Positions 57,655-64,000 of a stretch of DNA of 64,000 nucleotides are shown here, piece by piece. The stretch is from assembly GCF_902499175.1 (NCBI RefSeq), contig NZ_CABVQC010000007.1:62001-126000 (forward strand), written 5' to 3'. Origin of the DNA: Burkholderia aenigmatica (GTDB lineage: Bacteria > Pseudomonadota > Gammaproteobacteria > Burkholderiales > Burkholderiaceae). Under the pieces are notes generated by a model. That model did no database searches. It worked only from the letters and a program-made list of their open reading frames with translations, and had not been told where the DNA came from. Made by a program: the position numbers and the translations under genes. Position 1 is the stretch's first letter. The number at the start of each line of letters is the position of its first letter.

Positions 57655-58090
57655 TTATGGACTGGTTTGATCCGACTGGCAAGGTTGCGGGGGCTGCGGC
57701 GGTGCTGCCGTCGGCCCGGCGTCGACGTGCTCGGGGGAGGGGGCATATGGGGACGGGGCCGAAGCGCATGCCACATCGGCCCTCGTTTCAGCGAACGGAT
57801 GCGTGGCGCGTAACCCGACGCGCTGGTCGAGCCGGCGGCGCGTGATCGCCTTGATCTGATTCAGCGCGTAGTCGCGTTCGAATGCGGTCTCGCGCGACAC
57901 GCGGCTCTCGAGTTCGAAGAAGATGCTGGCCTTCGTGTAGTGGTGCACGCAGATGATGAACGGGAAGCCATGCTGCTCGCGATACGCGCGATTCATCCGT
58001 TGCAGGCGGATTTCCTCGTCGTCGGTCAGTGCGTCGAGGCCGGCGTTCGTCTGTTCGATGACCGATTTTCCCGATGAGGGAGCGTGCGTC
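57655..58090 (-). pseudogene. Truncated uraD-like (OHCU decarboxylase) remnant
   Basis: Reading on the minus strand, the segment from about 58070 to 57814 encodes the C-terminal third of an OHCU decarboxylase: TNAGLDALTDDEEIRLQRMN, AYREQHGFPFIICVHHYTKA and ITRRRLDQRVG. The N-terminal two thirds, including the HPxL-type catalytic region, are absent; upstream residues in this frame are basic, proline-rich and lack a start. Downstream, the frame runs past the family's normal end into about 50 unrelated residues. UraD acts in urate degradation; this copy cannot be functional. Confidence 0.65.
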
Positions 58091-58350
58091 TTTTTTCTTG
58101 GGGGGCGGGATGGTTCGGACGATTGAGTAGAATCGCGTACGCAGCGGCATGACCGGATGCGTGAGACGCGTGCGCAACGTGATGAAAATGAACAGTGCGC
58201 GTTTCGTTTCGACGGCCTGCGGCCAGAACGACAAGAAGCGATGACGGCTGCCGCGACGATTCATGCTTCGCCGGTTGTTGCGCTTGCAACAACCGTGCGA
58301 GTGGGTGCGTCGGCATGATCCGCCATCACTGGCCTTTGGGGAGAAAAGCC

Positions 58351-58683
58351 ATGAGTGAAACAACTTCCGTGCGTCGCAAGATCGGTAGCAGCCCGGCCAT
58401 CCTTGCACTCGCCGAGTGTGCGATTGCCGGCATCGTCGGTATATCGATCCTGAATGATCCGGGGGCCTTCGCGGGGGCGTCGGGATTTGGTGCGATCGGT
58501 ACGGCGCTGGCTGTCGTGGTTCTGTGCGGGATCGTTTCGCTGGGCGGTCTCGTCTGGGCGATCGGTGCGTTGCTGCATGCGAAAGATGATGCCGGAGTGG
58601 ACTTGGTGCCGGCCTATTGCGCGATCGTGCTTCATGGCCTGCTGTGCTTGCCCATCCTCATCGTGATGTTGCGGGCGGCATGA
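58351..58683 (+). CDS. Small inner-membrane protein of unknown function
   Basis: The 110-residue product has three predicted membrane helices (about residues 15-35, 45-72 and 86-107), a cytoplasmic-type basic N-terminus (TSVRRKIGSS) and no recognised motif. A GGGGAGA ribosome site precedes the ATG. The frame extends upstream to 58195 but that part is arginine- and cysteine-rich and unlikely to be translated. It stands alone in the accessory segment. Confidence 0.65.
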   Translation: MSETTSVRRKIGSSPAILALAECAIAGIVGISILNDPGAFAGASGFGAIGTALAVVVLCGIVSLGGLVWAIGALLHAKDDAGVDLVPAYCAIVLHGLLCLPILIVMLRAA

Positions 58684-59199
58684 GGTAGGCGCCGCGTGCG
58701 TCGACCGGCCTTCGCATGTCGTTGGGCGAGGGCGGCTGGAGGTATGTGGCGGATGGGGCAGACGCCGGACGCTACGTCACGGGTGAGCTATCGGTCGATC
58801 CTGGCGCAGGCGCGCGACGGAAATGCACCGTGGCACACATTCGAGACGGATATCGCGGGAAGAGGCGCAGTGACTGCCGGAGAACCCTGCAAGCCTTGCG
58901 CGGCAGGGGTTTGAGATGTACTGGAGCGGGCGATGGGAATCGAAGCACCGTCCACGCGCCCCCGCAACACCTTGATTTAAAAGGAACATGGAGCGGGCAG
59001 CGCTACTCCATGTCGGATGCTTGTGTAGCAGTTTACCAGAGCACTGGGCTCCGATGGCGGTTTCGGCGTCGCAAGCCCGATGAACGTTCGCGGTGACATA
59101 TCCTCGTGCGAGGTCGCGAGGAAGGGCCATTGCCTTGCTTGACAACCCTATAGCGGTCGGGGAGTATCGCGACCGATAATCAAATACCACGGGGATGAA
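58684..59199. other. Non-coding stretch in the accessory segment
   Basis: About 515 bp without a supported gene; the open frames on both strands lack family features and sensible composition. GC falls noticeably from around 59000. The right end carries a promoter-like TTGACA for the next small gene. Confidence 0.5.
59139..59167 (+). promoter_or_regulatory. Possible promoter of the small secreted protein
   Basis: A perfect -35 TTGACA (59139-59144) lies 17 bp before GAGTAT (59162-59167), a weak -10. A short inverted repeat (CGGTCG and CGACCG) spans the -10, which might be an operator. Confidence 0.4.
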
Positions 59200-59472
59200 A
59201 TGAGGCGATCTTTGCTGGGTGTTATTTTGTGTGCGGTGGCAGTATCCGCGCACGGGTTTACCTATTACACCGACGCGCAGATATTGGCCATGAGTGATGA
59301 ACAGGCGCGCGCACTGCTAGCGCCGACACAGATGGAAAATCGTGGATACCTTCAGCAGATTCGCCTTCTCCGTGAACAGGAGAAACTCAAGCACGACGCT
59401 TGTATGTTGCGCAAATATGCTTTCAAGCGAATGAGTCAGGACGAGTGGGATAACACACCCTGCGCCGATTAG
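59200..59472 (+). CDS. Small secreted protein of unknown function
   Basis: The 90-residue product has a clear signal peptide (MRRSLLGVILCAVAVSAHGF). The mature part is short, charged and helical, with two cysteines (C68 and C88) that could form a disulfide. I do not recognise the family. It has its own putative promoter and no operon partner. Confidence 0.6.
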   Translation: MRRSLLGVILCAVAVSAHGFTYYTDAQILAMSDEQARALLAPTQMENRGYLQQIRLLREQEKLKHDACMLRKYAFKRMSQDEWDNTPCAD

Positions 59473-59819
59473 CGCAACGGTTGCCATTGGCCTAATTAAC
59501 TCCACTATACGGGCGTGGTAGAGCGTTTTGCGCCAGAAAGTCTCAGGCGTTGCTGCCAACTATAAGGATTGGCGATCCGCGGCCTCGATTGAAGGACGCG
59601 ATACCTTGAGGCGGTCACGGATTCCCTAGGACTCTCTACCGCCGTGCGAAGTCCGACTGGTGCCCTCGTTGGTGCGTTGTAGCTGGACGTTTGCGATGCT
59701 AACAGAGTCAGAAACGGGGAGGACCGGGGAACTGCGGGAGAGAACACAGGGAGCGCTACCACGAGTAGAACCGTCGCTCGTCTCGGACGATTCGTTTGTC
59801 TGGCCGCATTTCCTAGGCA
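59473..59819. other. Gene-free stretch before the divergent RX4H genes
   Basis: Nothing supported here. Reading frames crossing it are low quality. A GGTAGAGCG word near 59515 resembles a tRNA D-arm but no acceptor or anticodon stem follows. Confidence 0.45.
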
Positions 59820-60635
59820 TTAAACGTTGCGTTCAGAGTGCGCCGTCGCCGAATTCAGTGCTTTCAGAAAGCGCCGGGCTCCAGCCTTCGAATATGGGAG
59901 GTTTTCGACCGACGATCTCAATAAAAGCCCTTGGAGTTCAACGTAACTCGCGTCGTTCGGCCACAGATGCACACAGGCAATTTCAATATTATCGTGGACA
60001 AGGGCAAGTTCGATCGACTTGGCTCCGGTTTCGGCGGCGATAAATATTCCCCGCGCATACGTGAAACGAGGTTCGTCCGCATGACTCCACGTTGTGTGTG
60101 TGCGAGTCCGTATTATCTGACCGCGAGGGTTAACTGAAATTTCATCAGCTAGCCATGCGCTTTCCATGTATGAGCCACCCGCGAAGTAAGGACGCAATGT
60201 TCCAAGAAATAAGGTTGCGATATCCAATGCGTCTTCTACTTCGTCTAACGTCGGTTTGTAATATTGGTGTTCTAGGACATTTCGCAATTGCGCAATTTTT
60301 TTTACGACTCTGGGGGCCAATAAACCCAATGCTTTGAGCCTTTCAAGTCGGTCTGGAAAATTACGCGGCTCCGGCAGTCCCAGCGCGTGCAGCACGCCAA
60401 AAATTTGGCAATCAATGGCTCGCTTGGAGTTTGCTAAGCTGTTCACAAGGCCACGAGGGCCGCCGAGACGCAGATCCTTCTCTGCAAACGTAAGATAGTT
60501 GTCAGGGCACAAGGGGGTTGAATAACTGAGCATCCCAAAGGACTTGGGGTCTAGTGTGGGGCTCTGCCAAGATGGCACGAACCCACTGAGGTATTCTTGT
60601 AAAGCCGTCGTGCTCGAAGAGGGCGCCTCATGCAT
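59820..60635 (-). CDS. Uncharacterised protein with RX4H (HEPN-type) motif
   Basis: I do not recognise this 271-residue protein. Residues 105-145 read as two helices joined by a loop with R118-NVLE-H123, the RX4H pattern of HEPN ribonuclease domains, in the context QLRNVLEHQYYKPTLDEVED. The C-terminal third (ARGIFIAAETGAKSIELALV) is predicted beta-rich. The start used is ATG 60635; a TTG at 60656 is possible. It is more AT-rich than the core genes and faces away from another RX4H protein gene whose start is only 41 bp off. Confidence 0.65.
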   Translation of the reverse strand: MHEAPSSSTTALQEYLSGFVPSWQSPTLDPKSFGMLSYSTPLCPDNYLTFAEKDLRLGGPRGLVNSLANSKRAIDCQIFGVLHALGLPEPRNFPDRLERLKALGLLAPRVVKKIAQLRNVLEHQYYKPTLDEVEDALDIATLFLGTLRPYFAGGSYMESAWLADEISVNPRGQIIRTRTHTTWSHADEPRFTYARGIFIAAETGAKSIELALVHDNIEIACVHLWPNDASYVELQGLLLRSSVENLPYSKAGARRFLKALNSATAHSERNV

Positions 60636-60676
60636 GATTAGATCGCTGCAAGTCAATAATTGCTCGCCAATACTAT

Positions 60677-61390
60677 ATGAACATCAAGGTTTCGACCACC
60701 ACATTAGCTACTCAAGCGCCAGCAGCCGTCGAACGCGGAATCCCGTCATTGATCGATGATGCAATTGCGCTTGCCATGGAATCTGAAGTGCACGATAACT
60801 TCGACCTCCGAAATACGTTGGCGCGTGCATCGATACTCTCGTCAGTGCTCTTTTTAGAGGCGTGTGCCAACGCTTGTCTCGACACGTTGAACCTTGGACG
60901 TCGATTTTCTGAAGAGGTCGATCGCTTATCGACGGCCGGAAAGTTCGACTTTTTTCTCAGACTGCACCCGCGCTCGAAGCCTCTTGATCGATCGCGAAGC
61001 GAATTCCAAGGATACGCAGAATTAAAAACACTTCGCGATGCATTTGTTCATCCTAAAGCGCAAAAATATGATTGGATAGAGTGGTCAGAGGAATCGTCGG
61101 TATCAACCTCGCCAAAGAGTGCAGCTCTCGGGATAGCAAAAATTCCTGCATATTGCTCGACCCAAGACGCGATAGTTGCTCTCCGCGCAGCCCACCGCTT
61201 TGTCGGCTATGTGCTCAGAGATTGCGCGAAGCTTAGCAGCGTTCGCGTGAGCGCTCTCTTCCATTCGGAGGCGGTCGTTCCTGATCTAGCGGAGCAAGTG
61301 AGGCCTTGCTTACACGCGAGCGTCCGCAGATGGTTGCGATCGAACGACATTGACGTGAGTTATATGAGGATTAGTTGGATATCCGATTAG
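60677..61390 (+). CDS. Uncharacterised protein with RX4H (HEPN-type) motif
   Basis: This 237-residue, mostly helical protein is unrelated in overall sequence to its divergent neighbour but also has an RX4H motif, R120-DAFV-H125 in LKTLRDAFVHPKAQK. The N-terminal half contains NTLARASILSSVLFLEACAN, a helix like those preceding the catalytic loop in HEPN proteins. No other domain is recognised. GC and codon use differ from the core chromosome. It may be an RNase of a toxin or defence module, or an MAE_28990/RiboL-type HEPN orphan; both are inference. Confidence 0.65.
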   Translation: MNIKVSTTTLATQAPAAVERGIPSLIDDAIALAMESEVHDNFDLRNTLARASILSSVLFLEACANACLDTLNLGRRFSEEVDRLSTAGKFDFFLRLHPRSKPLDRSRSEFQGYAELKTLRDAFVHPKAQKYDWIEWSEESSVSTSPKSAALGIAKIPAYCSTQDAIVALRAAHRFVGYVLRDCAKLSSVRVSALFHSEAVVPDLAEQVRPCLHASVRRWLRSNDIDVSYMRISWISD

Positions 61391-61475
61391 CTATTGCTTA
61401 ATGTTCTCGACTTCGCACTCGCTGCTGAAAGCAGGAACGCTATATGCCGTGGACGAGCGGGAGCGCGCATATGTG

Positions 61476-61501
61476 CGCGCCTTTCCGTGCGGAAAGGCGC
61501 G
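61476..61501. repeat. Perfect 26-bp hairpin
   Basis: CGCGCCTTTCCG, 2-nt loop TG, and CGGAAAGGCGCG: 12 of 12 bases pair. It lacks a T-run on either exit side, so it is not an obvious terminator. Confidence 0.75.
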
Positions 61502-61690
61502 AAAAACCCAGCAAACCGGGACGTATTTTTCTTTCCGCGAGCTTCCCATTCCGGAGTCTCCCTGAAAGCGGAGAGGGGGAACCCAAGGGCGGCGTCAGCC
61601 GCCCATGGTTACTCGGATACCTCGTTACTCGGTTACTGGCTACAGGCTATGGAGCGGGTTTTCTTGTAAGCTATTGATTTTATTTGAAAA

Positions 61691-61762
61691 CTATCGGGTC
61701 AACTATCCCGTGATATATCCCTGCAACCATCCCGGAATGTATCCCGGATACTATCCGCAGTT
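61691..61762. repeat. Six-unit 12-bp tandem (iteron-like) array
   Basis: The core TATCCCG or a close variant recurs at 61692, 61704, 61716, 61728, 61740 and 61752, exactly every 12 bp. Units are degenerate outside the core. The spacing is near one helical turn, as in iterons or operator arrays. It lies just beyond the 3' end of the unknown gene at 61770. Confidence 0.7.
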
Positions 61763-61769
61763 CTGCGCC

Positions 61770-62663
61770 CTACTGCGAGAGGCCCAGGTGCTTTTTGATT
61801 GTATCGACCTTGCGTTTCATGCCCCGCACATCGATGGGCTTTGTCCCGCGCATCCTAGCGACAAGTGACGCTAGCTCGTGCGCTGGCGCGTCAAGTCCAA
61901 TCAGTTCCATTGCTACGCGCACGTCGATCCAGTCGTCGATGTGGCTACGCACGTTCCGCTGACGACGTGTTGCGTTGTTGAGGGCGCTGCGCCATGCAGC
62001 CTTGGATCGGTCGATACGCTTCCACTTCTCGCGGATTGAGTCGGTCTGTAGGGCAGCAAGTTCTGCGGCGAGTGCGTCATCGATGCCTAGCGCTTGGAGC
62101 TTTCGTTCGCCCGTCCACTTAGCACGCGCAAACTCCGCGGCGCCCTTGAAATCGAACGACTCGCCAGTGAAAAGCTCACGAAAGTCCAGTTCCGTGTCGA
62201 TCACATAGCGGTGCCCACGTTCGTGCAACCAGTGGCAATCGATAACTTGCCGGTCTCGCCCTAGATACTCATCGGGGCCACCTGCGGCGCATGTATGGGC
62301 AGGTTTTGGAAGTGGCCGAAAGCGAGGGGCGATCTTGCCGCGCCGGTTGAGCGCAAGACCGAGTTGACCGATTTCCACGCGGTGCTGCATGTAGCGCCCA
62401 GATGTCGTCGGGGAGGTGAGTGGGCCTGTCAACTCGCGTAGCCTGTCGAGGAGTATGTGGTCGTCTACTTCAGTCAGATGCTCCCATCCATCGCACGGAA
62501 ACTCGTATGCCCGCGTCTCGGTGCGGACCGCAATGCTAGCCGGTCCGACGAGTTTGAGTTGTGACGCACCCGAGTGCGTCGGTATCGGTAGATCGTCAAG
62601 CAGCGAATCCAGATCGTCTCGCGCCTGCAAAGTCGTGTCGTGCTGGATCGCTGCGGCGTTCAT
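61770..62663 (-). CDS. Uncharacterised protein in an RHH operon
   Basis: The 297-residue protein shows no motif I can name. Its C-terminal third is helical and basic, with SALNNATRRQRNVRSHIDDW and RGMKRKVDTIKKHLG, which would suit nucleic-acid binding. A paired Cys-His stretch (HTCAAGG, DCHWLHERGH) in the middle might bind a metal. The ATG overlaps the stop of the small ribbon-helix-helix gene by 4 bp, so both are made together. Location beside a 12-bp repeat array allows a plasmid- or phage-type replication or partition role; this is not proven. Confidence 0.65.
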   Translation of the reverse strand: MNAAAIQHDTTLQARDDLDSLLDDLPIPTHSGASQLKLVGPASIAVRTETRAYEFPCDGWEHLTEVDDHILLDRLRELTGPLTSPTTSGRYMQHRVEIGQLGLALNRRGKIAPRFRPLPKPAHTCAAGGPDEYLGRDRQVIDCHWLHERGHRYVIDTELDFRELFTGESFDFKGAAEFARAKWTGERKLQALGIDDALAAELAALQTDSIREKWKRIDRSKAAWRSALNNATRRQRNVRSHIDDWIDVRVAMELIGLDAPAHELASLVARMRGTKPIDVRGMKRKVDTIKKHLGLSQ

Positions 62664-62983
62664 TTCGATACCCCGGCCTCGCTTAAGCTGCGCTCAAACC
62701 GGTCGCCGATAGTCTCGTAACCGGGCGCAATGCGCTTGATTCCTTTGACGAGATCATCCGGGCCGTAGCTCGCGAGGAGGTTGGTGCCCAGCGCCCATTC
62801 CTTGCTGTCGCGCGGAAGCTGTTCGAGCCATGTTCGCAGTTCCCACAGTTCCTCGATATGTGAGGACAACAAACGATTGACGATGCCGGACTCGGTGAGT
62901 TCAGTTGCGTCGGCAAGCCAAGAGAGAAGGTCAGCGGTGGACGTATCCACTGCCAGAGTGATGCGGCGCTTGTCAGTAGCCAT
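62660..62983 (-). CDS. Ribbon-helix-helix-type DNA-binding protein
   Basis: The 107-residue protein starts RRITLAVDTSTADLLSWLA, followed by ESGIVNRLLSSHIEEL. The beta strand plus two helices match the RHH fold of CopG/Arc-like repressors, ending at about residue 50. The rest is a helical tail. Such proteins usually repress their own operon or act in partition. TGTGA repeats at 63030-63053 just upstream of the start are a likely operator. It is coupled by a 4-bp overlap to the unknown gene that follows. Confidence 0.7.
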   Translation of the reverse strand: MATDKRRITLAVDTSTADLLSWLADATELTESGIVNRLLSSHIEELWELRTWLEQLPRDSKEWALGTNLLASYGPDDLVKGIKRIAPGYETIGDRFERSLSEAGVSK

Positions 62984-63029
62984 GAGTCAGTTCCAAAAGA
63001 GTGATGGGGAAACAACAGAACAAACTATA

Positions 63030-63053
63030 TCACACCAGTGTGACAAAGTGTGA
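63030..63053. promoter_or_regulatory. Operator-like TGTGA repeats
   Basis: TCACAC-CA-GTGTGA is an inverted repeat, and TGTGA recurs exactly 10 bp later (63039 and 63049). One-turn spacing of short half-sites is typical for ribbon-helix-helix repressors. It lies about 50-70 bp upstream of the RHH gene start. Confidence 0.6.
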
Positions 63054-63187
63054 TTGATCGGGCGCCGAATAACGACCGGTTTCCGACACCTCTCCGGCAG
63101 CGGGTGCCAATGTGTTGAAAATATAGCCCTTGGCTTTTCCAACAGGCCATCCTAACCTGGCACCGTTTTCTAACAGGGGCGGACAGG

Positions 63188-63757
63188 ATGAAGACCTTCG
63201 GATATGGGCGGGTGTCAACCGGCCAGCAAACAACAGAGAACCAGCGACTTGAGCTTGAGGGTGCCGGGTTCGCGATTGACTACTGGTTCGCGGACCACGG
63301 GATCAGCGGAAAGACCTGCGCCAGTGAGCGCCCAGAGTTCGGGCGATTGCTCGACAAGATTCGGGACGGCGAAACGCTCGTCGTCGCAAAGCTCGACCGG
63401 CTCGGGCGTGACGCTGTGGATGTGCTGCAAACCATTCGGGCACTCGAAAAGCGGTCAATCAAAGTAATCGTGATGCAGTTGGGGCAGACCGATTTAACGT
63501 CACCTGCGGGGAAATTGCTGCTCACGATGCTGGCGTCTGTTGCAGAGATGGAGCGCGATCTACTGGTTGAGAGAACGCAAGCCGGACTTGCTCGCGCACG
63601 TCAGGAGGGGAAGAAGCTCGGCAGACCGTCTAAAACCACGCCAGAACAGCGCCGCGAGATTCTGGAAGCGGTAGGGCGGGGCGAGTCGGTAAGCGCCATT
63701 GCACGGGCCTATGCGGTCTCCCGTGCAACGATCAACGCTATTCGGGATGGAATTTAA
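63188..63757 (+). CDS. Serine recombinase (resolvase/invertase family)
   Basis: The 189-residue protein has the complete small serine recombinase layout: FGYGRVSTGQQT with nucleophile S10, KLDRLGRDAVDVL (D70, R71, R74), TSPAGKLLLTMLASVAEMER forming the dimer helix, and a C-terminal helix-turn-helix at about 150-187 (VSAIARAYAVSRATINAIRD). It would resolve or invert DNA between short sites, as in Tn3-type transposons, plasmids or phage. No transposase is visible in the window. It lies at the right edge of the accessory segment and diverges from the RHH operon. Confidence 0.93.
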   Translation: MKTFGYGRVSTGQQTTENQRLELEGAGFAIDYWFADHGISGKTCASERPEFGRLLDKIRDGETLVVAKLDRLGRDAVDVLQTIRALEKRSIKVIVMQLGQTDLTSPAGKLLLTMLASVAEMERDLLVERTQAGLARARQEGKKLGRPSKTTPEQRREILEAVGRGESVSAIARAYAVSRATINAIRDGI

Positions 63758-64000
63758 CGGAAGGTTCTCGACCGCATATAAATTTCCACATGAAGCTGAG
63801 AAGTTTGCGCTGACCAATAATCTGCCAGGATCTTGGTGGCCGTAGACTAGGGCGCATTTGGCATTGGTGCTCGCCGGGACGTCTCAAGTCTAGTCAAGCC
63901 TCCCAGCGAGACGAGCCGTTATTGATTCAATGGCCTATCAGGCTATAGTCAACCATGCTCGTCGATAAATTGAGAAAATTCTTCGTCGTAAGTTACAAGA
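63758..64000. other. Right edge of window
   Basis: No complete gene. A TTGATT / 16 bp / TATAGT promoter-like pair (63922-63949) faces right, and an ATG at 63955 opens a frame (MLVDKLRKFFVVSYK) that leaves the window. The ATG is only 6 bp from the -10, so it is either leaderless or not a start. Confidence 0.35.

Larger units (their letters stand above)
61391..61769. other. Repeat-rich convergent gap
   Basis: No gene is supported. It contains a perfect 12-bp-stem hairpin at 61476-61501, a GGGCGGC/GCCGCCC hairpin near 61588-61605, three GTTACT words (61608, 61624, 61632) and a 12-bp tandem array at 61691-61762. This density of structured DNA suggests a replication, transfer or recombination site. 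Confidence 0.55.

Noticed and set aside
59505..60043. Open frames of 85 and 127 codons
   Set aside because: No start context, no motif, and overlap with the RX4H gene; a tRNA-like GGTAGAGCG word was also checked and does not extend into a tRNA.
61476..61501. Perfect hairpin as an intrinsic terminator
   Set aside because: No T-run follows the stem on either strand; A residues follow on the plus strand.
61394..61868. Three small plus-strand frames including one with xYPx repeats
   Set aside because: They overlap each other and a better-supported minus-strand gene; the xYPx pattern is the translation of the 12-bp DNA array.

Overview
This window comes from the main chromosome of a Burkholderia, most likely a Burkholderia cepacia complex species. 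The evidence is high GC with strong G/C third-position bias, the gene order groES-groEL / thiD / rubredoxin / yqgE-ruvX-pyrR-pyrB-pyrC', an O-antigen locus that begins at rmlBACD beside apaH and ends at waaC-kdoO-waaA, and a urt-ure urea uptake and urease cluster. The species call is inference from gene order and protein motifs; no database search was run.

Layout. (1) 1-2.3 kb: a partial secreted protein and an OprB-family porin on the minus strand, with a Fur-box-like palindrome upstream. (2) 2.6-4.9 kb: groES-groEL under a promoter that overlaps a perfect CIRCE element. (3) 4.9-13.6 kb: core metabolism (thiD, rubredoxin, an alanine-rich protein of unknown function, yqgE, ruvX, pyrR, pyrB, a dihydroorotase-like pyrC' without its HxH metal motif, a PlsC-type acyltransferase, apaH). 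(4) 13.9-34.4 kb: O-polysaccharide locus. rmlBACD makes dTDP-L-rhamnose. Several glycosyltransferases, the Wzm/Wzt ABC exporter, a WbiG-like epimerase, a WecA/WbpL-like initiating transferase and a WbpM-like dehydratase lie mostly on the plus strand. A facing minus-strand operon carries a Wzx-like flippase, two glycosyltransferases, galE and a second WecA-like transferase. (5) 34.6-39.8 kb: phosphomannomutase/phosphoglucomutase, a 292-bp palindromic MITE-like element, then waaC, kdoO and waaA for the LPS inner core. (6) 39.9-51.4 kb: one long minus-strand urtABCDE-ureDABCEFG cluster with a near-consensus sigma-54 promoter and upstream palindromes, which suggests nitrogen (NtrC) control. (7) 51.7-57.5 kb: rhodanese, Pcm-like methyltransferase, hemN, a cysteine-cluster protein, a DUF1439-like lipoprotein, uppP and trmB. 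(8) 57.6-64 kb: a degraded, more AT-rich accessory segment. It has a truncated uraD-like remnant, small orphan genes, a divergent pair of proteins that each carry an RX4H (HEPN-type) motif, a six-unit 12-bp repeat array, a ribbon-helix-helix protein coupled to an unknown protein and preceded by TGTGA operator-like repeats, and a serine recombinase.

The candidates for something undescribed are the divergent RX4H pair at 59.8-61.4 kb with its neighbouring recombinase and RHH module, the 292-bp element with a 33-bp perfect terminal inverted repeat between the mutase gene and waaC, and the terminator-like hairpin that ends just before the waaC start codon.
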